NCBI RefSeq assembly: GCF_037975245.1
Contig: NC_092571.1
Span: 731,501-795,500 of the forward strand
Source: Apostichopus japonicus
Taxonomy: Eukaryota; Echinodermata; Holothuroidea; Aspidochirotida; Stichopodidae
DNA length: 64,000 nt
Reading direction: 5' to 3'
Shown here: positions 1 through 12,310 of the stretch, one piece after another
Position numbering within the stretch: position 1 is the first letter of the stretch
Layout of the letters: every line of letters begins with the position of its first letter
Position numbers and translations under genes: made by a program
The notes under the pieces: model-generated
What the model was told of the DNA's origin: nothing
What the model saw: the letters and a program-made list of their open reading frames with translations, nothing else
The model's database searches: none

Positions 1-2920
1 CTCAAGATACAGCTCAAATGTACCCAACAGTGACATTTTAAATTACCCCAGATTTGGGTAAAATTTGAAGGAGAGTAAGATCAGGCATTGATACTTATCG
101 GCATCTGGTGATCAATAATGCTTCCCTTAAAGAATAAAGAAGGTTGATATCACCCAACGTGACATTTAGTCGAGATTGCTTTATCCTAAGGATGCAATCT
201 GACATGTAACCAAGAGAATAAAGTACAAATTTTGTCGAACTTGCAAGAAGACCTAAGAATTTCAGCTTTAGACTAAGGGCACTTGATTCCATCTCTTTCA
301 TCCTATTGGCTCTCTCTGTATCTCTCTATTTCTCCTTTGAAAACATTCAACCTCACTCGGGCCTCTAACAACTTTCCTTTTCTTTCCAATGAATCGATGT
401 GCCTAAGGCCAGCAGAGTTTGCAATAAAAGGACTAAAAACATGAACTACAAGTGTAAGGTTACGATAATGTCCAAGACACACTAGCCATAGACTGTACTT
501 TAAACTTACCCTGTAATGAATTAGATCTCTTATTTATGTTAATGAGACTAACTTCATAGCAAATTAAATGCACCATGGCAGACCTTGAATAATGGGGAAT
601 GAGGTAACTTATGAAGGCATGTAAACTACAAGTAGAAACAGAGGACAAGGGAACCTGGGAGAAACTAGCAATAATGAAACACAGTATTAATGCAAAGATA
701 TTAATATTAAAATTCCAAGGTTGTCAAATCCTGTTGCCGTGGGCACACCTCATTTAAGACAAACCTTATGAATCCTTCTTCTTACCAAAATAATCTTGTC
801 TCTTCACAGCGCAAAAGCCTAACCAGCAAATATCCAGAAAGTTCCCAGAAAAGTAAATTTAAACTTGCATGCTACATTTTCAATGTGATGCAAAACAGTT
901 ATGAAACATACAGACCATCCACACAAAAATTGTATGCATTGTTTTTTGATGCAATTCTGCCTAGAAATTTTATCTGAAGAGTTTCCCATTTTTCATTGCT
1001 AATATTTACCTTGCCTTCTTTCTACATAGCCTTTTGTCAGCATCCTGGTATGTTCTAAATCATGTCTTAGACCTAACATCCTCCTACACCTGCCTATTCA
1101 CTTGCAATCACTGTAATTTCTCCTGTCAGAGCTTGCCTCAAGCTAATTGGTTTTCTCTCTCCTGTGTTTTCGTTTTCACAAATGATAAAATGTGAACTTG
1201 GATTTACAAACCCTCGAGCAGTAAACTGGTTTGTCTGGGCTTTCAAAATCTTCAGCAGCTCTGAATAAAAATGATATGCTTATGGTTATGTAATCCTACA
1301 AGGCAATAGGCAAGCTGAGAACTAATATAAAAGTGTACCTTATGTGCAATGCTGACATTAAAACAAAAACACAGCTTTTGTATGTTTGAATGAATGCCAA
1401 TGTCAGCAACATGGTGTCTATCAGTAATACTAGAGATAGGATTTGAAGAAATCACTTCTTTAACTTTTGGTAGCATGCACAAGTTGAATCACTGCAATAG
1501 ACATAATTATAGAAACAAGACTTATTGGTGTGAATTTAAAGCAGCAAATCCATCTGATGTTAGGGTAAGAGATGGAGGGTGAGGACTGATCCATTAAAAT
1601 TATTTACCCTGCCTCACTTTAGATCAGAGACACAGCTACATATTTAATCTCCCACTTTCAATCTTTTAGTCACCAATCCCCCCCCCTTTCCCCTCCACCA
1701 TACACCCACCCACCCTGCTGCTGATTGTAATTCATTGTAGTGAGATATAATAAAAAAAAGTTGCTGTTCTAACACATAAAGTCCATAACTATAGCAGCTG
1801 TTTCATAATTATTCCAACTTCTAACCATTTTTAGTCTTGTTTTTTCCTCTGTTTGTTACTGCCTTTGTTTATGATATAAATGAATCATGTTATGTTATAA
1901 TTCTATCCCAGAGATACTACTGTAGGCATACCTGTCTGTCTGTCTGTGAACACTGCTAACCACAGCCTGCTATGCAGTGTATTGTATAAAACTGATGAGG
2001 CAGAATGCTGTATTATTGATTGAACTGTAGCAATACCAGCAAAAGGTTTGCAGATGAAAAGAATTTTTTACACACCATAAATATGAATGAATGATACAAC
2101 TGCTTTTAAAATTGACAAAGATAACAATTCAGTAAGCTAAATGCTATACTTTTTATAGATAGTGCCCAATGTGTACCTTCAATACAGTTACTTCAGTGAT
2201 AGAGAAAGGCAGTGGTAATATAAGGTCTCCAGTTTGAGGGTAGAGAAGGGAGCTCTGTGTACTGCAAAAAAATTTGGCTTCATATGTGACAGAGAGTGGA
2301 ATATAAGCCCGACTAAAACTCCATCAGGTTAACAATCAACTTAGCAGATATCTACAAAGGCAGTGACAAAATGATCGGGAGTAGATTATTACTAGTTACT
2401 ATGGAAACCTTCTACACTACCTACAATGCCCCCTCCATGATCCATTTGCTTACCCCTTTTCAGTTACTACAACCTAAACAAAACAAAACAAAACAAAATT
2501 GAAAAAACTAATCACAGAAAGCTTTGAGAAGTCAGCTAATTCTCTTATGAAAATGAAACCTCTTGTGGAATGTAAAGTCATACCAGTGAACCAGCAGTCT
2601 CATATCATTACGGAGTTAGACACTGCTAGGATCGTTGGGAATGGATTAACATACCTCGATCTGGCACGAGTTGCCTATGACATTATGTATTAGGACACAG
2701 TAGGGTTCAGAATGCTCTGTAAGACTAGTTTAAGAAAGCAGCGTGAACACAACAGGAGCTGAAATGTGACAGGATAACTCGAATCAAAACAAAAGCAAGA
2801 ATAAACAGCTACCTTTTCTGCAGCCTGCTACAAATATTTCCATGCATGCTGCTTTGGAAATCTTGTAAAAAAAAATCCTGCTTGTGATCTAAAGCAGCTT
2901 GCTGCATCAAAATACCACAA
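1..2920. other. Non-coding sequence
   Basis: No exon or RNA gene was recognised. It contains an 11-C run near 1680, a CTGT microsatellite near 1931-1946 and the AAAAC repeat at 2477. If the Eph gene extends this far, this is intron. Confidence 0.5.
2477..2498. repeat. (AAAAC)n microsatellite
   Basis: There are four copies of AAAAC. The 64-codon frame that follows (2499-2693) starts at a TTG, not an ATG, and I do not call it a gene. Confidence 0.85.
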
Positions 2921-3352
2921 CTTCCATCTATCACGATTCCTTCTGTCACGATTCCATCTATCACGATTCCTTCTGTCACGATTCTTTCCGTCACGATTCC
3001 ATCTATCACGATTCCTTCTGTCACGATTCCATCTATCACGATTCCATCTATCACGATTCCTTCTGTCACTATTCCATCTGTCACGATTCCTTCTTTCACG
3101 ATTCCTTCTGTCACGATTCCTTCTTTCACGATTCCATCTATCACGATTCCTTCTGTCACGATTCCATCTATCACGATTCCTTCTCTCACGATTCTTTCCG
3201 TCACGATTCCATCTCTCACGATTCCTTCAGTCACGATTCTTTTTGTCACGATTCCTTCTGTCACGATTCCTTCCGTCACGATTCCATCTATCACGATTCC
3301 TTCTTTCACGATTCCTTCTTTCATGATACCTTCTGTCACGTTTCCTTCTGTC
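2921..3352. repeat. 15-bp minisatellite, about 28 units
   Basis: The unit is TCACGATTCC plus a variable five-base segment (ATCTA, TTCTG, TTCTT, TTCCG or similar). ATCTA and TTCTG types often alternate, giving a 30-bp higher-order period. Because 15 is divisible by three and no unit creates a stop, both strands are open. The plus frame reads H-D-S-F/I-x and the minus frame reads I-V-T-E-G/I-V-I-D-G pentapeptides (181 and 157 codons). I treat these as by-products, since neither frame has a supported ATG start and neither has splice or protein-family support. Confidence 0.95.
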
Positions 3353-3980
3353 AACTAACTGACAAACACTGACGGCAGATCTTTCTTAACACAGTCTATC
3401 AACTGAACCATATACCTACATGCAGTATACCATACAGTATACAGTATATATACCTACAGTATACAGGATGGAAAATCAACCAACCAGAGCTTATCACTTG
3501 CAAAACTCAAGAGCAATATGTAGACAACAACATTAAAATGGGCCATGGTCCACATAAATTTATAATAAATGCAACAATCATTCAGTTTTCACACAAATAC
3601 ATTACTTCAGTCAGTAAGTATCTAAGAAGATCTACTAAGGTTAGAAAAAAATGTTTAAAAAAAAAATTTAAAAGAAAAGTTGCAAAGAATGCAAAAAGAT
3701 CTAACTAAGGTTTTCCTAACATCGTTAAAACAGAGAAATAAAACCATAGTTCAGAACTACCAAATAACCTCTTCAATCAATTTAAAATGTAGCACTGTAC
3801 AATGCATTTTCTGCCTGATTATGCAAGCTAATACTACAACTATTACAGTTTTCCCTGTGGTTCCTTTGTGTTGTATGTATTGAGGCTCATGAAGGGAAAC
3901 ATCTCACCTCTACAGTCAAAGATGATTTTAGTAAAAAATGAGCATTGTGAGGAGGAGGAGGACAGTCTTATTTCATCCCT

Positions 3981-3996
3981 CGCCAAAAATGGCGGA
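3981..3996 (+). promoter_or_regulatory. YY1-like motif with CGCCA/TGGCG dyad
   Basis: The core AAAATGGCGG matches the YY1 consensus except at its edge, and it lies within a short dyad (CGCCA, 4-base spacer, TGGCG). CpG-containing sequence is rare in this window, which makes the patch stand out. The assignment rests on motif resemblance only. Confidence 0.3.
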
Positions 3997-4063
3997 AATG
4001 ACAGCTGTTCGTGATGAGTTTAGTAGAATATTATCAGAGAGACGGATGAGATCATTAATCTGA
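3989..4063 (+). other. Short ATG frame in a YY1-like promoter-type context (24 codons)
   Basis: An ATG in a favourable context (AAAAATGGCGG) opens a 24-codon frame starting M-A-E-M-T-A-V-R-D-E-F and ending at TGA. The surrounding 3.93-4.2 kb patch is GC-richer than its neighbours and non-repetitive. AAAATGGCGG resembles the YY1 site that often overlaps start codons in animal promoters. No consensus donor precedes the stop, so it is not a convincing first coding exon. It may be a small open frame, a regulatory site, a degraded 5' exon, or chance. Confidence 0.2.
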
Positions 4064-4199
4064 GGCGAGGGGAATGGAGTAAGAACCCAGGGGCATCGGA
4101 GGTAGAAGCGTGAAGATGGGAGGCATTATTGACGGATCAAACAGTCATCTGAGGCAGAGGAGGAGGAGGAAGGCAGCAGCATCAGTCTGCCTGCATGAA

Positions 4200-7170
4200 C
4201 AGTGTGAAGTAACATACTATAATGATGATATGATTGCAGCCTGCCACAAGTGACTTTCTGCTGGCTATGGCAATCACCTGAGGCCTTAGTAAAGATCAAC
4301 TAAAATAACTTCAGAGAACTCAGATAGCTAAATATCTAACAGACTATTAGATTCCTTCTGTTATATATCCAAGCTAAATAAAAGTGTTGATTTAGAAAGA
4401 AGATAAATGTGGTGGATGTTGTTGTTTTAAGGTTTCTAAAATCTAAAAGGAGTTATCAGCACCTCCATTAGCTTCTTAGTCTTTCAAACTAAATCATGTC
4501 TAATTGATCATGTTAACTATACAAAGTTCTGTAATGAGATGATAATTGAAAGAAATCACCTGAAACATTGCAAACTTTACCAAAGTGGAAGAATTCCAGG
4601 TTGTAATTATTCAGTTCACGCACACCTTGAATACTATCTTCTGCTCTGTCATTGCATATCCTTCAAGACATTTGAGACTAGCAGTACTTAGAGTAATGAT
4701 CCCACTGGTAAAATATAGGAGACAGTAGACTTAAGAACATACAAGATTGATTAACATCCAGGCTGTGGGATGAGCAGTCTGCTAATACCATAAAACCTGC
4801 TTCTTGTAACTTTCTTGCCTCATGTTTTATTTATGGGACAGTATGTCTCCACGGTGACCAACATAAGAACCACAATTCTATTTCTTTCTTCCTTGTAAAA
4901 GCGTCCATATATAATGTCAAAGCTTTCAGGAATTTAACCAAAGAAATCCTTGGATGACGGATCATGAAACACAACATATTTAAGTTAAAATATTTAAAAA
5001 TATATCAACTTTCATGAAATAACTTTTCTAGCACCGGTGATGAACCAATTTATATAATTACATATTCAGTTTTGTTTAATCCAAGTATTCTTTATATCCA
5101 GGGATGTGTAAGTGAGATGGATATACAACAATTTCAGAACAACTTTAAACAAATCAATCAAACTTTAATGCATGTCTAATCCTTTTCAAGTTTACACTTC
5201 TGATCGACAGGTTTTGAAATTTAGTTGTTAATGTTGTTGACGTTTATTCTTTATCAAATGTGTTTCCTTTCATAGTATGAACAAAAGCTAGCGAGAGACA
5301 TACATGTACATTCATCACAAGTTTCAAGCTGCTACTGGTTCATCTCACTGAAAATAACACCACTATCCAGGTGGATAAGCTAACACAACAGTGCACTATG
5401 AATTATTAAAGTAATGTAAGTTACACAAGACTACAGACACATTCTCTCATTAAATACATCCATACTTCCTTTTAAATTCCATACCACAAAAAACTCTTCC
5501 GATTTTGGTGTTTGATACCAGCACACAATGACTACTATCATGTCCCTAGCTCCATAAATAATTATAGATATCAAATCACAAACTAACCAGACTCAAAGCC
5601 AGTGAAATCAACTTCTTTTAACACAACCAAACAGTAATCCTTCTTAGCCAATAACAGCAAGCATACTACAGTATGTGTGTTCTTGTCTACTTCTGAACTA
5701 TTCAAGATGCATACATTCGTTTATTTCATTTATTTCTGCCATTAAATCACAATGATGTACATTTGTTATTGTTAATACATATTTATGGTGCTCAATGAGG
5801 CAGAGGGACCAGAAGTAAGGTAACTTTTTGAATCTGGTCCCTTGCAAAGTCAAACAAGAAAATTAACGTTTATGTAGAGAATAGAAAATAATAACAATGT
5901 TTGAAATAGCAAAGAAATTTTATGCCAATATTTCAAGTGTAAACGTCACACGCAAAACATTGTAACCTAATGAAAACTTTGCCTAACTTGAGTATGGTGT
6001 TCTTGTTATCTTCTTCTTCAGCAAGCTCAGCTGAAAAAAACCTCACAGTCAAACCTAGAATGTTAATATAGGGTACATTATACTTCGCATTATTCAATGA
6101 CTCCTTATTTCACTCTTAACATTTTTCTTAGTAATTATGTAAATTCTGGTTTTGTCTTCATCAGTACAGTCACTTCTACAGCTAGTATAATTGATCAATT
6201 CATTAATACTTGTGAGACACACCCAAATTGAAATTCTGTTCTATTTCAATATTAAAGTGGTTTTGATGCGGAAAGTTTGATATTGTAGTGAACGATACCA
6301 AATGGGAAGAAGTGATATGGCTGATATGAAAACCAGGACAAGGCCAGGAATGCCAAAACCAAAAATAATTACATTAAAATTTCATCAATGGATGGTAACG
6401 GTTTGCGTTTCAAACCAAGACCAATAATTAAATACGTTCAGGGAGGCCTTTTTACTACCAGTTCCGTCAATAATGGCCTTTAAAGATAACGATATATATT
6501 ATATATCTCCCTCTCGTTAAGACCATCATTCAGTACCCTTGGCGATCAATGATTGGCCATTTTGCTCTCTTCATCAGCTAAAACATATTCCGAGGTGAAC
6601 TTTCCAGAGAATGATGGAAGTCAAGAACAAACATCAGTTCAATAACAGACATATTGGAGCCTTCAGCGGTCAATGGCATAAATACTTCCAACAATATCCT
6701 TTGCAAGGGAATTTTTGGACTTCTCTATCCTCAGATGGTAACATAAAAAGATTTTTCTTTCATAAAACTGTACAAATTTGTTGATAAGCTTTTGCCTCTA
6801 TTGTGACATTCAATTCAATCAAAGGTTTATGAGTGAAAGGAGTTATTGCTCACGACTGTGACAAACAAAACCCTGCCAAAGATTAATTTGCACTAAGCAG
6901 AGTCACGTTTTGAGCTGGCTTCCCAATAATGCTTGCAATAAAACAAAAAACTAGCTGGTCAAACAGACAAGAAAGAACAAATAGCAATGAATAAAATATT
7001 CTGGGGGGTTTTGGAGGTTTTTTTTAGGTAAAACTACAAGAAATCAGACAACACGCATAGAAAATTTGTTGAGATTGGATGTATATTATTTAAGGTAAGT
7101 ATAGGTAAGAGTAGGTAACTTTTACTTTCACTAAGTATACAGTGCTTTTAATTTGATATGCTGTATGAAT
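4200..7170. other. Non-coding sequence
   Basis: Unique AT-rich sequence. The stretch 6260-6730 is less AT-rich and free of repeats, so it could be regulatory, but nothing specific is shown. No exons were seen. Confidence 0.4.
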
Positions 7171-7413
7171 GTTTAGATTCACACTGGGTAGCTTGAGCAA
7201 GTATGAGCAAGAATGAGCAAGTATGAGTGGTTAGATTCACACTGGGTAGCTTGAGCAAGTATGAGCAAGTATGAGTGGTTAGATTCACACTGGATAGCTT
7301 GAGCAAGTATGAGCAAGTATGAGTGGTTAGATTCACACTGCATAGCTTGAGCAAGTATGAGCAAGTATGAGTGGTTAGATTCGCACTGGGTAACTTGAGC
7401 AAGTATGTGTGGT
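7171..7413. repeat. 48-bp minisatellite, about 5 units
   Basis: The unit contains GATTCACACTGGGTAGCTTG followed by two 10-bp subrepeats AGCAAGTATG and then AGTGGTTA. The first unit carries a third subrepeat (AGCAAGAATG). The overlapping minus-strand frames of 84 and 93 codons (N-L-T-T-H-T-C-S-Y-L-L-K-L type) arise because the unit is divisible by three. Confidence 0.93.
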
Positions 7414-8103
7414 AAGGAATTGCAACAAAGGAAACTCTGATATCTGCAAGATGGAATCATCTCTGATATTCTGTATAGTCTCTAAATGTAATGAGAAGAT
7501 ACATATGTTGTATCTGATGACCAGGGGTTAGGGTTTCTTACTTTCTGGTCAGAAGTTAACTGAACCCTGCTTTACCTAAGAGATTGCCATTGTTACAGCC
7601 ATTGACTGCTCTTGAATAGTGAGTTTCCATATTTAGTACATGAAAAGTTGCTACCATCAAATTAAAAAATTTGTTGCATCCTCTGTGCCTTTTTTCATTG
7701 TTCCTAGTGCCATTTTGTAAGACTATGGAAAGAAATGTTTTCAGTTACTGCATCTGTTCCTCAACAATCCAACTTGGTGGCTCGTACCAGCAGATTCTGA
7801 ACACATGTATACAGCAGTAACTAAATGTTGTTAGTATCATGTTAAGCTATGTAACATCTGTGCAAATGAGTGTATATCCCTCAATCTGGATAAGAGATAT
7901 ATGCCTATATTTCAGTTGTTAAATCCTGAACTCAAATATAGGAATGAAAGTTCCATCAATTAATGTTGTCCATCATACTAATTAAATATTTATCCATGTA
8001 TGCAGCATACACGTTTTGTTACATGAATCATAGGCAAACACTTTGAGGCATTTACAGGTAACTAACAAAACCCATGATTTGAATGGAACCTGTGGCCTTC
8101 TGG

Positions 8104-8917
8104 TTAAAGCAGCATTTTGCGTTGGGTCGCTTTTTTCCACCTTTTTAACATGTGCATCGATTTTTTTACATGTATCAATCATAAATCAGCAAACTAAGAT
8201 ACCATCCAAGTTTCACCCTGCCAAGAGCGTTAATTGGCGAGTAATTAACGATTTATATCGATAACGAGTAAAAGTGTCCTCGACAAAGTTTTCATATCTC
8301 CAAATCCACTAGTTTGAATTCCACCAATCAGTGAATAGTATGTTTATTCATGAGCATTTTGCGTTTGGTCGCCGTTTTCTACTTTTTTTTGACATGTCCA
8401 TCGAGTTTTTTACATACATCAAATCACAAAACAGCAAATTAAGATATTAGCCAAGTTTTTCCCTGCCAAAAACGTTAATTGGCGAGTATTCCACATACAA
8501 AATTAAATCGCATTCAGTTCCCAAACCCACTAGTTTGAATTCAACCAATCAGAGATGCAGGTTTAGTTATGAGCCGATGCTAAAAATAGATTCAAGACTT
8601 TGCGTTGGGAGTTGTTATGCAACTCCCTGGTACAACTGCCATATAGACTGTACACAAATCAAGCGTGGTGTTATATTACGTATCTGTCAATGACGTTCGT
8701 AGTGTTGAAATATTCATATTATGGGCGAGGTTTATTGGGTTCCCAACGGAAAATATCTTGGAGAACAACAAAGTTGAAAGTTGCAATTTTTTCGACTTTT
8801 ATACCACCATTTGAAGTAAAATATAAATAGATAAGCTAGTTATGTATGTCGTTATGGCATAGTGGAGTCAGTGAGGTTGAGAAATATCATAGTCGAGGAC
8901 GCAAAATGCTGCTTTAA
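8104..8917. mobile_element. MITE-like DNA transposon with TTAA flanks (about 0.8 kb)
   Basis: Perfect 15-bp terminal inverted repeats (AGCAGCATTTTGCGT at 8108-8122 and its complement at 8899-8913) are each bounded directly by TTAA (8104-8107 and 8914-8917), a tetranucleotide target duplication. TTAA duplication is characteristic of piggyBac and Kolobok superfamily elements. There is no transposase frame, so the element is non-autonomous. Inside, about 240 bp is repeated in direct orientation (from about 8110 and from about 8353). Each copy begins with GCATTTTGCGT and TGGTCG or GGGTCG, and shares ACATGT, CCCTGCCAA and GTTAATTGGCGAGT blocks. A third partial start (TTTGCGTTGGG) lies near 8598. 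The internal repeats are diverged, so the duplication is old. Open frames inside show no domain. Confidence 0.85.
8110..8595 (+). repeat. Internal direct repeat of the TTAA element (two units of about 243 bp)
   Basis: Unit 1 (about 8110-8352) and unit 2 (about 8353-8595) align along their length with many substitutions. Both contain GTTAATTGGCGAGT and end in an ACTAGTTTGAATTC and CCAATCAG block. The repeat starts at the terminal inverted repeat sequence, so unit 2 carries a buried, slightly altered copy of the element end. Confidence 0.75.
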
Positions 8918-11050
8918 GTCAATCTTCAACTGCAACATCTATATTTTGTACAAAATGTTGTAAATAAAAAGCAAAAAAAAAAATCCTGATTTGTTACAGT
9001 GATTGTTGGTATGTGTCCTTTGAGTTTACAACAAATTTGACACTCTGATCACTTAAATTTATCACCAACTTTGCTAAACCATTTCAACAGGTGTGCAGCA
9101 TTTCGGTTTCCATAGCAGTGTAATTTTTCAGTTGATAAAATATTGAAGTATGCCAAACATTTCCATCACACTGAGTTGGTATAGCTGTGTACAGTGGGAA
9201 AGTTTATGTTTGCAATCACAGTACTTGGCTACTACAACACAGCATTGAGGATGAAATGATTTAAATGACAATACATGGAAAACAAGTTTAAACCATTAGG
9301 AAAACATGCATGTGTTGTACTGAATCTGGAAATTATCACTGCATCATTAAAGAGCCATTACTTCCCTCAACAACTGAGAACCAAACTTTGATTTACATCT
9401 CAGTCTTGTGAATGCAAACCTTACCTAATTTTCTGTAACTTTCCTTCAAAACTAACTCACCCTCCTGGAAAACTTCTCATGTAACATCACACTTATTGAA
9501 TAACTCCTGTGCACACACACATGATGACAGTTGTTTGCAACTACTTCTTGTATTGTGGCCCACTTTTCTTCCTTCCCTGATGGCCCACTTTAAACCTCTT
9601 ATTAATACTTTATTTGGGACTTGTCAACCTACAAACCTAGATACATAATATACTTTGCTCTCACTTCATTTATCAGAACAGCAGCACCTATAGAACGGTT
9701 CCATCCAGATTTATTTTCATTTGAACTTTATGGGTAAGATTACATACCCTTTAAATCTCAGTCAACAATCTGAGATATCCAGGTGCCAACATCTGACAGT
9801 GTATTGTATGATTTGATATAAAATACAAACTTATCTAGTCCTACAAAATGAACTCTCTAGAACTTTATATCTCTCAATTTCTGACAACATGTGACTGATT
9901 TCTTGATTTTTTTTAACACCAGCTCTTATCTGAATCTCCAAAGACATTCTGGGAATACATTTTGGAATGTGGAAACTTCTGAGAACTTCAGGAGGCTGTC
10001 TGAAAGATGAGGTAAACTTCAGTTCTGAACTAGTGATCACAAGGAATATGCTTACGTCCTTGTGTTAAAGTTGAATCATTTGCAAGGTGTACTAAGTCAT
10101 TCCACAGGTTCACGATACAGTATCTAACACAGATGATGTTGTTGAGGAGAGGAGAGGGACAAGTTCACAACCAAAGGACTTGCTGCTGGTTATATTACTT
10201 ACACTGATGGTCTAACAAAAAGATTTAAGACCTTTGAAAGTAATTAACTCTGACCAAGAGAGGTCTTGTGGCCAGTTTGTTTTTGCCAAGCATAAAGTGT
10301 GTGATACTACATACTTCACAGTGATAACTGTCAGATACTCTACTTTATACACCATCCCCTACTGAGAGGAGATGTTGCATAAACCGCACGACTCCTTGAC
10401 CAATGGACTTGATTGGCAATCACAGCAACCATCAAAGATTCCAGTCAGCTAGCAACCTGATATCTCCTCCATTAGTAAGCATGCTTTCAACAAAATTAAG
10501 CTAATTTCTTTTATCTTAGAATGGTGTGAACCTTACAGCCTCACATTGGACTAAACTGTTAAAGTGACAGGTGTCCAAGGACCACACAGTTAATATGGTC
10601 AACCAATTTGTTTATCCTTTTTTATGTAACTATGCACATATCTGTTGTTTGTTGTTTATACAGAAGGCCCTATGGGGGTAACAGAAAACAGTTTCAGGCA
10701 GTAATATTTTATCTGCCATGTTTTGCCCAACTTTACCCTGAAGCAGACCTACAGGTATTATGTAACTATCAAATATTATAACATACCCACCCATCCTGAT
10801 TGTTGTAGTTCATGAAAAATCAAGGTACTACGTAGTTAGGTAAAATAAAGAATGTAATTCTACAGTATACAAAGAAAAGTGGAGGGAAAGGAAATTTTCC
10901 CTTTTCGTATTCTAGCATTGCTGAAAATCAATACCCAAAGAATCCTTTGACTCAAATGCCTCATGTATCTCATGTATCACACTCACGCATCTTAATAATA
11001 CCAGGCTAACAAAGAAAATAATCATGAATCATGTTTCCTGATTCTGTGAG

Positions 11051-11063
11051 GGGTCAAAGGTCA
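11051..11063 (+). promoter_or_regulatory. DR1 nuclear-receptor half-site pair
   Basis: GGGTCA-A-AGGTCA is a direct repeat of two nuclear-receptor half-sites with a one-base spacer, the arrangement bound by HNF4, COUP-TF and RXR dimers. It sits in the presumed giant Eph intron or downstream region, just before a pyrimidine-rich stretch. Chance is possible in 64 kb, but the match is nearly perfect. Confidence 0.35.
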
Positions 11064-12064
11064 CTCCCTGGCTTCACCCATCCCTCCCCCCCTCCCACTG
11101 GTCATGCATCCACTGGGTTTGTGTCCAACACACCTTGCTATGACTAGTACATCACCTTCATATTGTTGCTGCTAATTTAGACTTTGTTTTGCAGCCAATC
11201 ATGCTCATGCAGGAACTATTAATGTAAACAAAGTAAAGATTGTTTACAGTTCAACACATTTATCTCCTTTACTTTCATACATACCACATGTATATCATTC
11301 AATACATTATTCACCATGTCAAAATGTTTTGATGATAAAACTGCTGTGATCATGTTCTAATAGCCAGTTGGGTTCTGATTAAATAGCAATCGACTATGAT
11401 CGGACAGGCTTGATTAAGTTTCTCTGCGTACCTGACAATTCGGTTGCTTTCGTCACCAAACAAAACAAGCTTGGTTGAATGAAAGAGGAAACCTGTTCTA
11501 CGTTACTTCTCAGCATGACAGTCTGTGATGCAAATGATCTTCAACCTCTCACTTTCCTCAGAAATAAAATGCCAATCTTGGGGCTACATTCAAACGCCAA
11601 AAAACATTTTAATCATCCCACATGCTGAAATCATTCTTTGCAAATGACAGATCAGTTCGGCACAACTGGCAGAGAATGATCATGCCTCTATGGTATGTAG
11701 AGTCTGCTCGTGGTAAGTGAAGGGAGAATGTAGCGATAATTAGGTTAGTAAAGTGTTCTCAGAGCCACCTTTCATCACTCCCGCTGAGATGGATGGGGGA
11801 AGGCAGGTGTACACAGAGCCCCCCAGGCTACACTATCTTGGTAACAGGTCACTCATCATAATTGCTATGATAGGGGAAATGGGATGGCTAGGTCGTCTCA
11901 GGTCAAATTCATGAAAAGAGCTACAGATCGCAAACAAAGTAACATGATGGAAAACATTACTCATCACAATTTCTGACAGTAGACGGTAATATATTTTGTA
12001 ACATCAACAAACCAAAATGATCTTTTCTGCACATATAACAAACTGCTCAAAAATTAGAACCAAT

Positions 12065-12310
12065 TATTTTCCCTTTAATTTCCCCTTCTCTCCATCTCCC
12101 ACATAGAGTCCCATTGCAAAGCATCCCTATCTCTTCCCTCCCTTACATCACCAACAATCCTTGAACAGCCTACGATCTTCTTCACATACATCTCCCAACC
12201 CCCCACCCCCATCCATTTTTCTTCCCCCATCCATTTTTCTTCCCCCCCCCCCTTTTTTCCTTTCCCACCCCCTTTCTCCTCTCCCACTCCAATTCTCTTT
12301 TCCTGTCCCA
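12065..12310 (+). repeat. Pyrimidine-rich tract
   Basis: This is a mostly C/T stretch with a duplicated CCCCCATCCATTTTTCTT and an 11-C run. The frames on both strands (82 and 70 codons, Pro/Ser or Gly/Glu/Lys-rich) are low-complexity by-products. Confidence 0.8.

Noticed and set aside
2499-2693. 64-codon frame with a somewhat protein-like sequence
   Set aside because: It starts at TTG after the AAAAC repeat, with no clear acceptor and no recognised family. It could be revisited if RNA evidence exists.
2809-3354. 181-codon minus-strand frame of GIV-x-x pentapeptides as a gene
   Set aside because: The frame is open only because the 15-bp unit is divisible by three. It begins at TTG and the opposite strand is equally open.
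7148-7460. Two overlapping minus-strand Ser/Thr/Leu-rich frames
   Set aside because: Both are translations of the 48-bp array in different frames.
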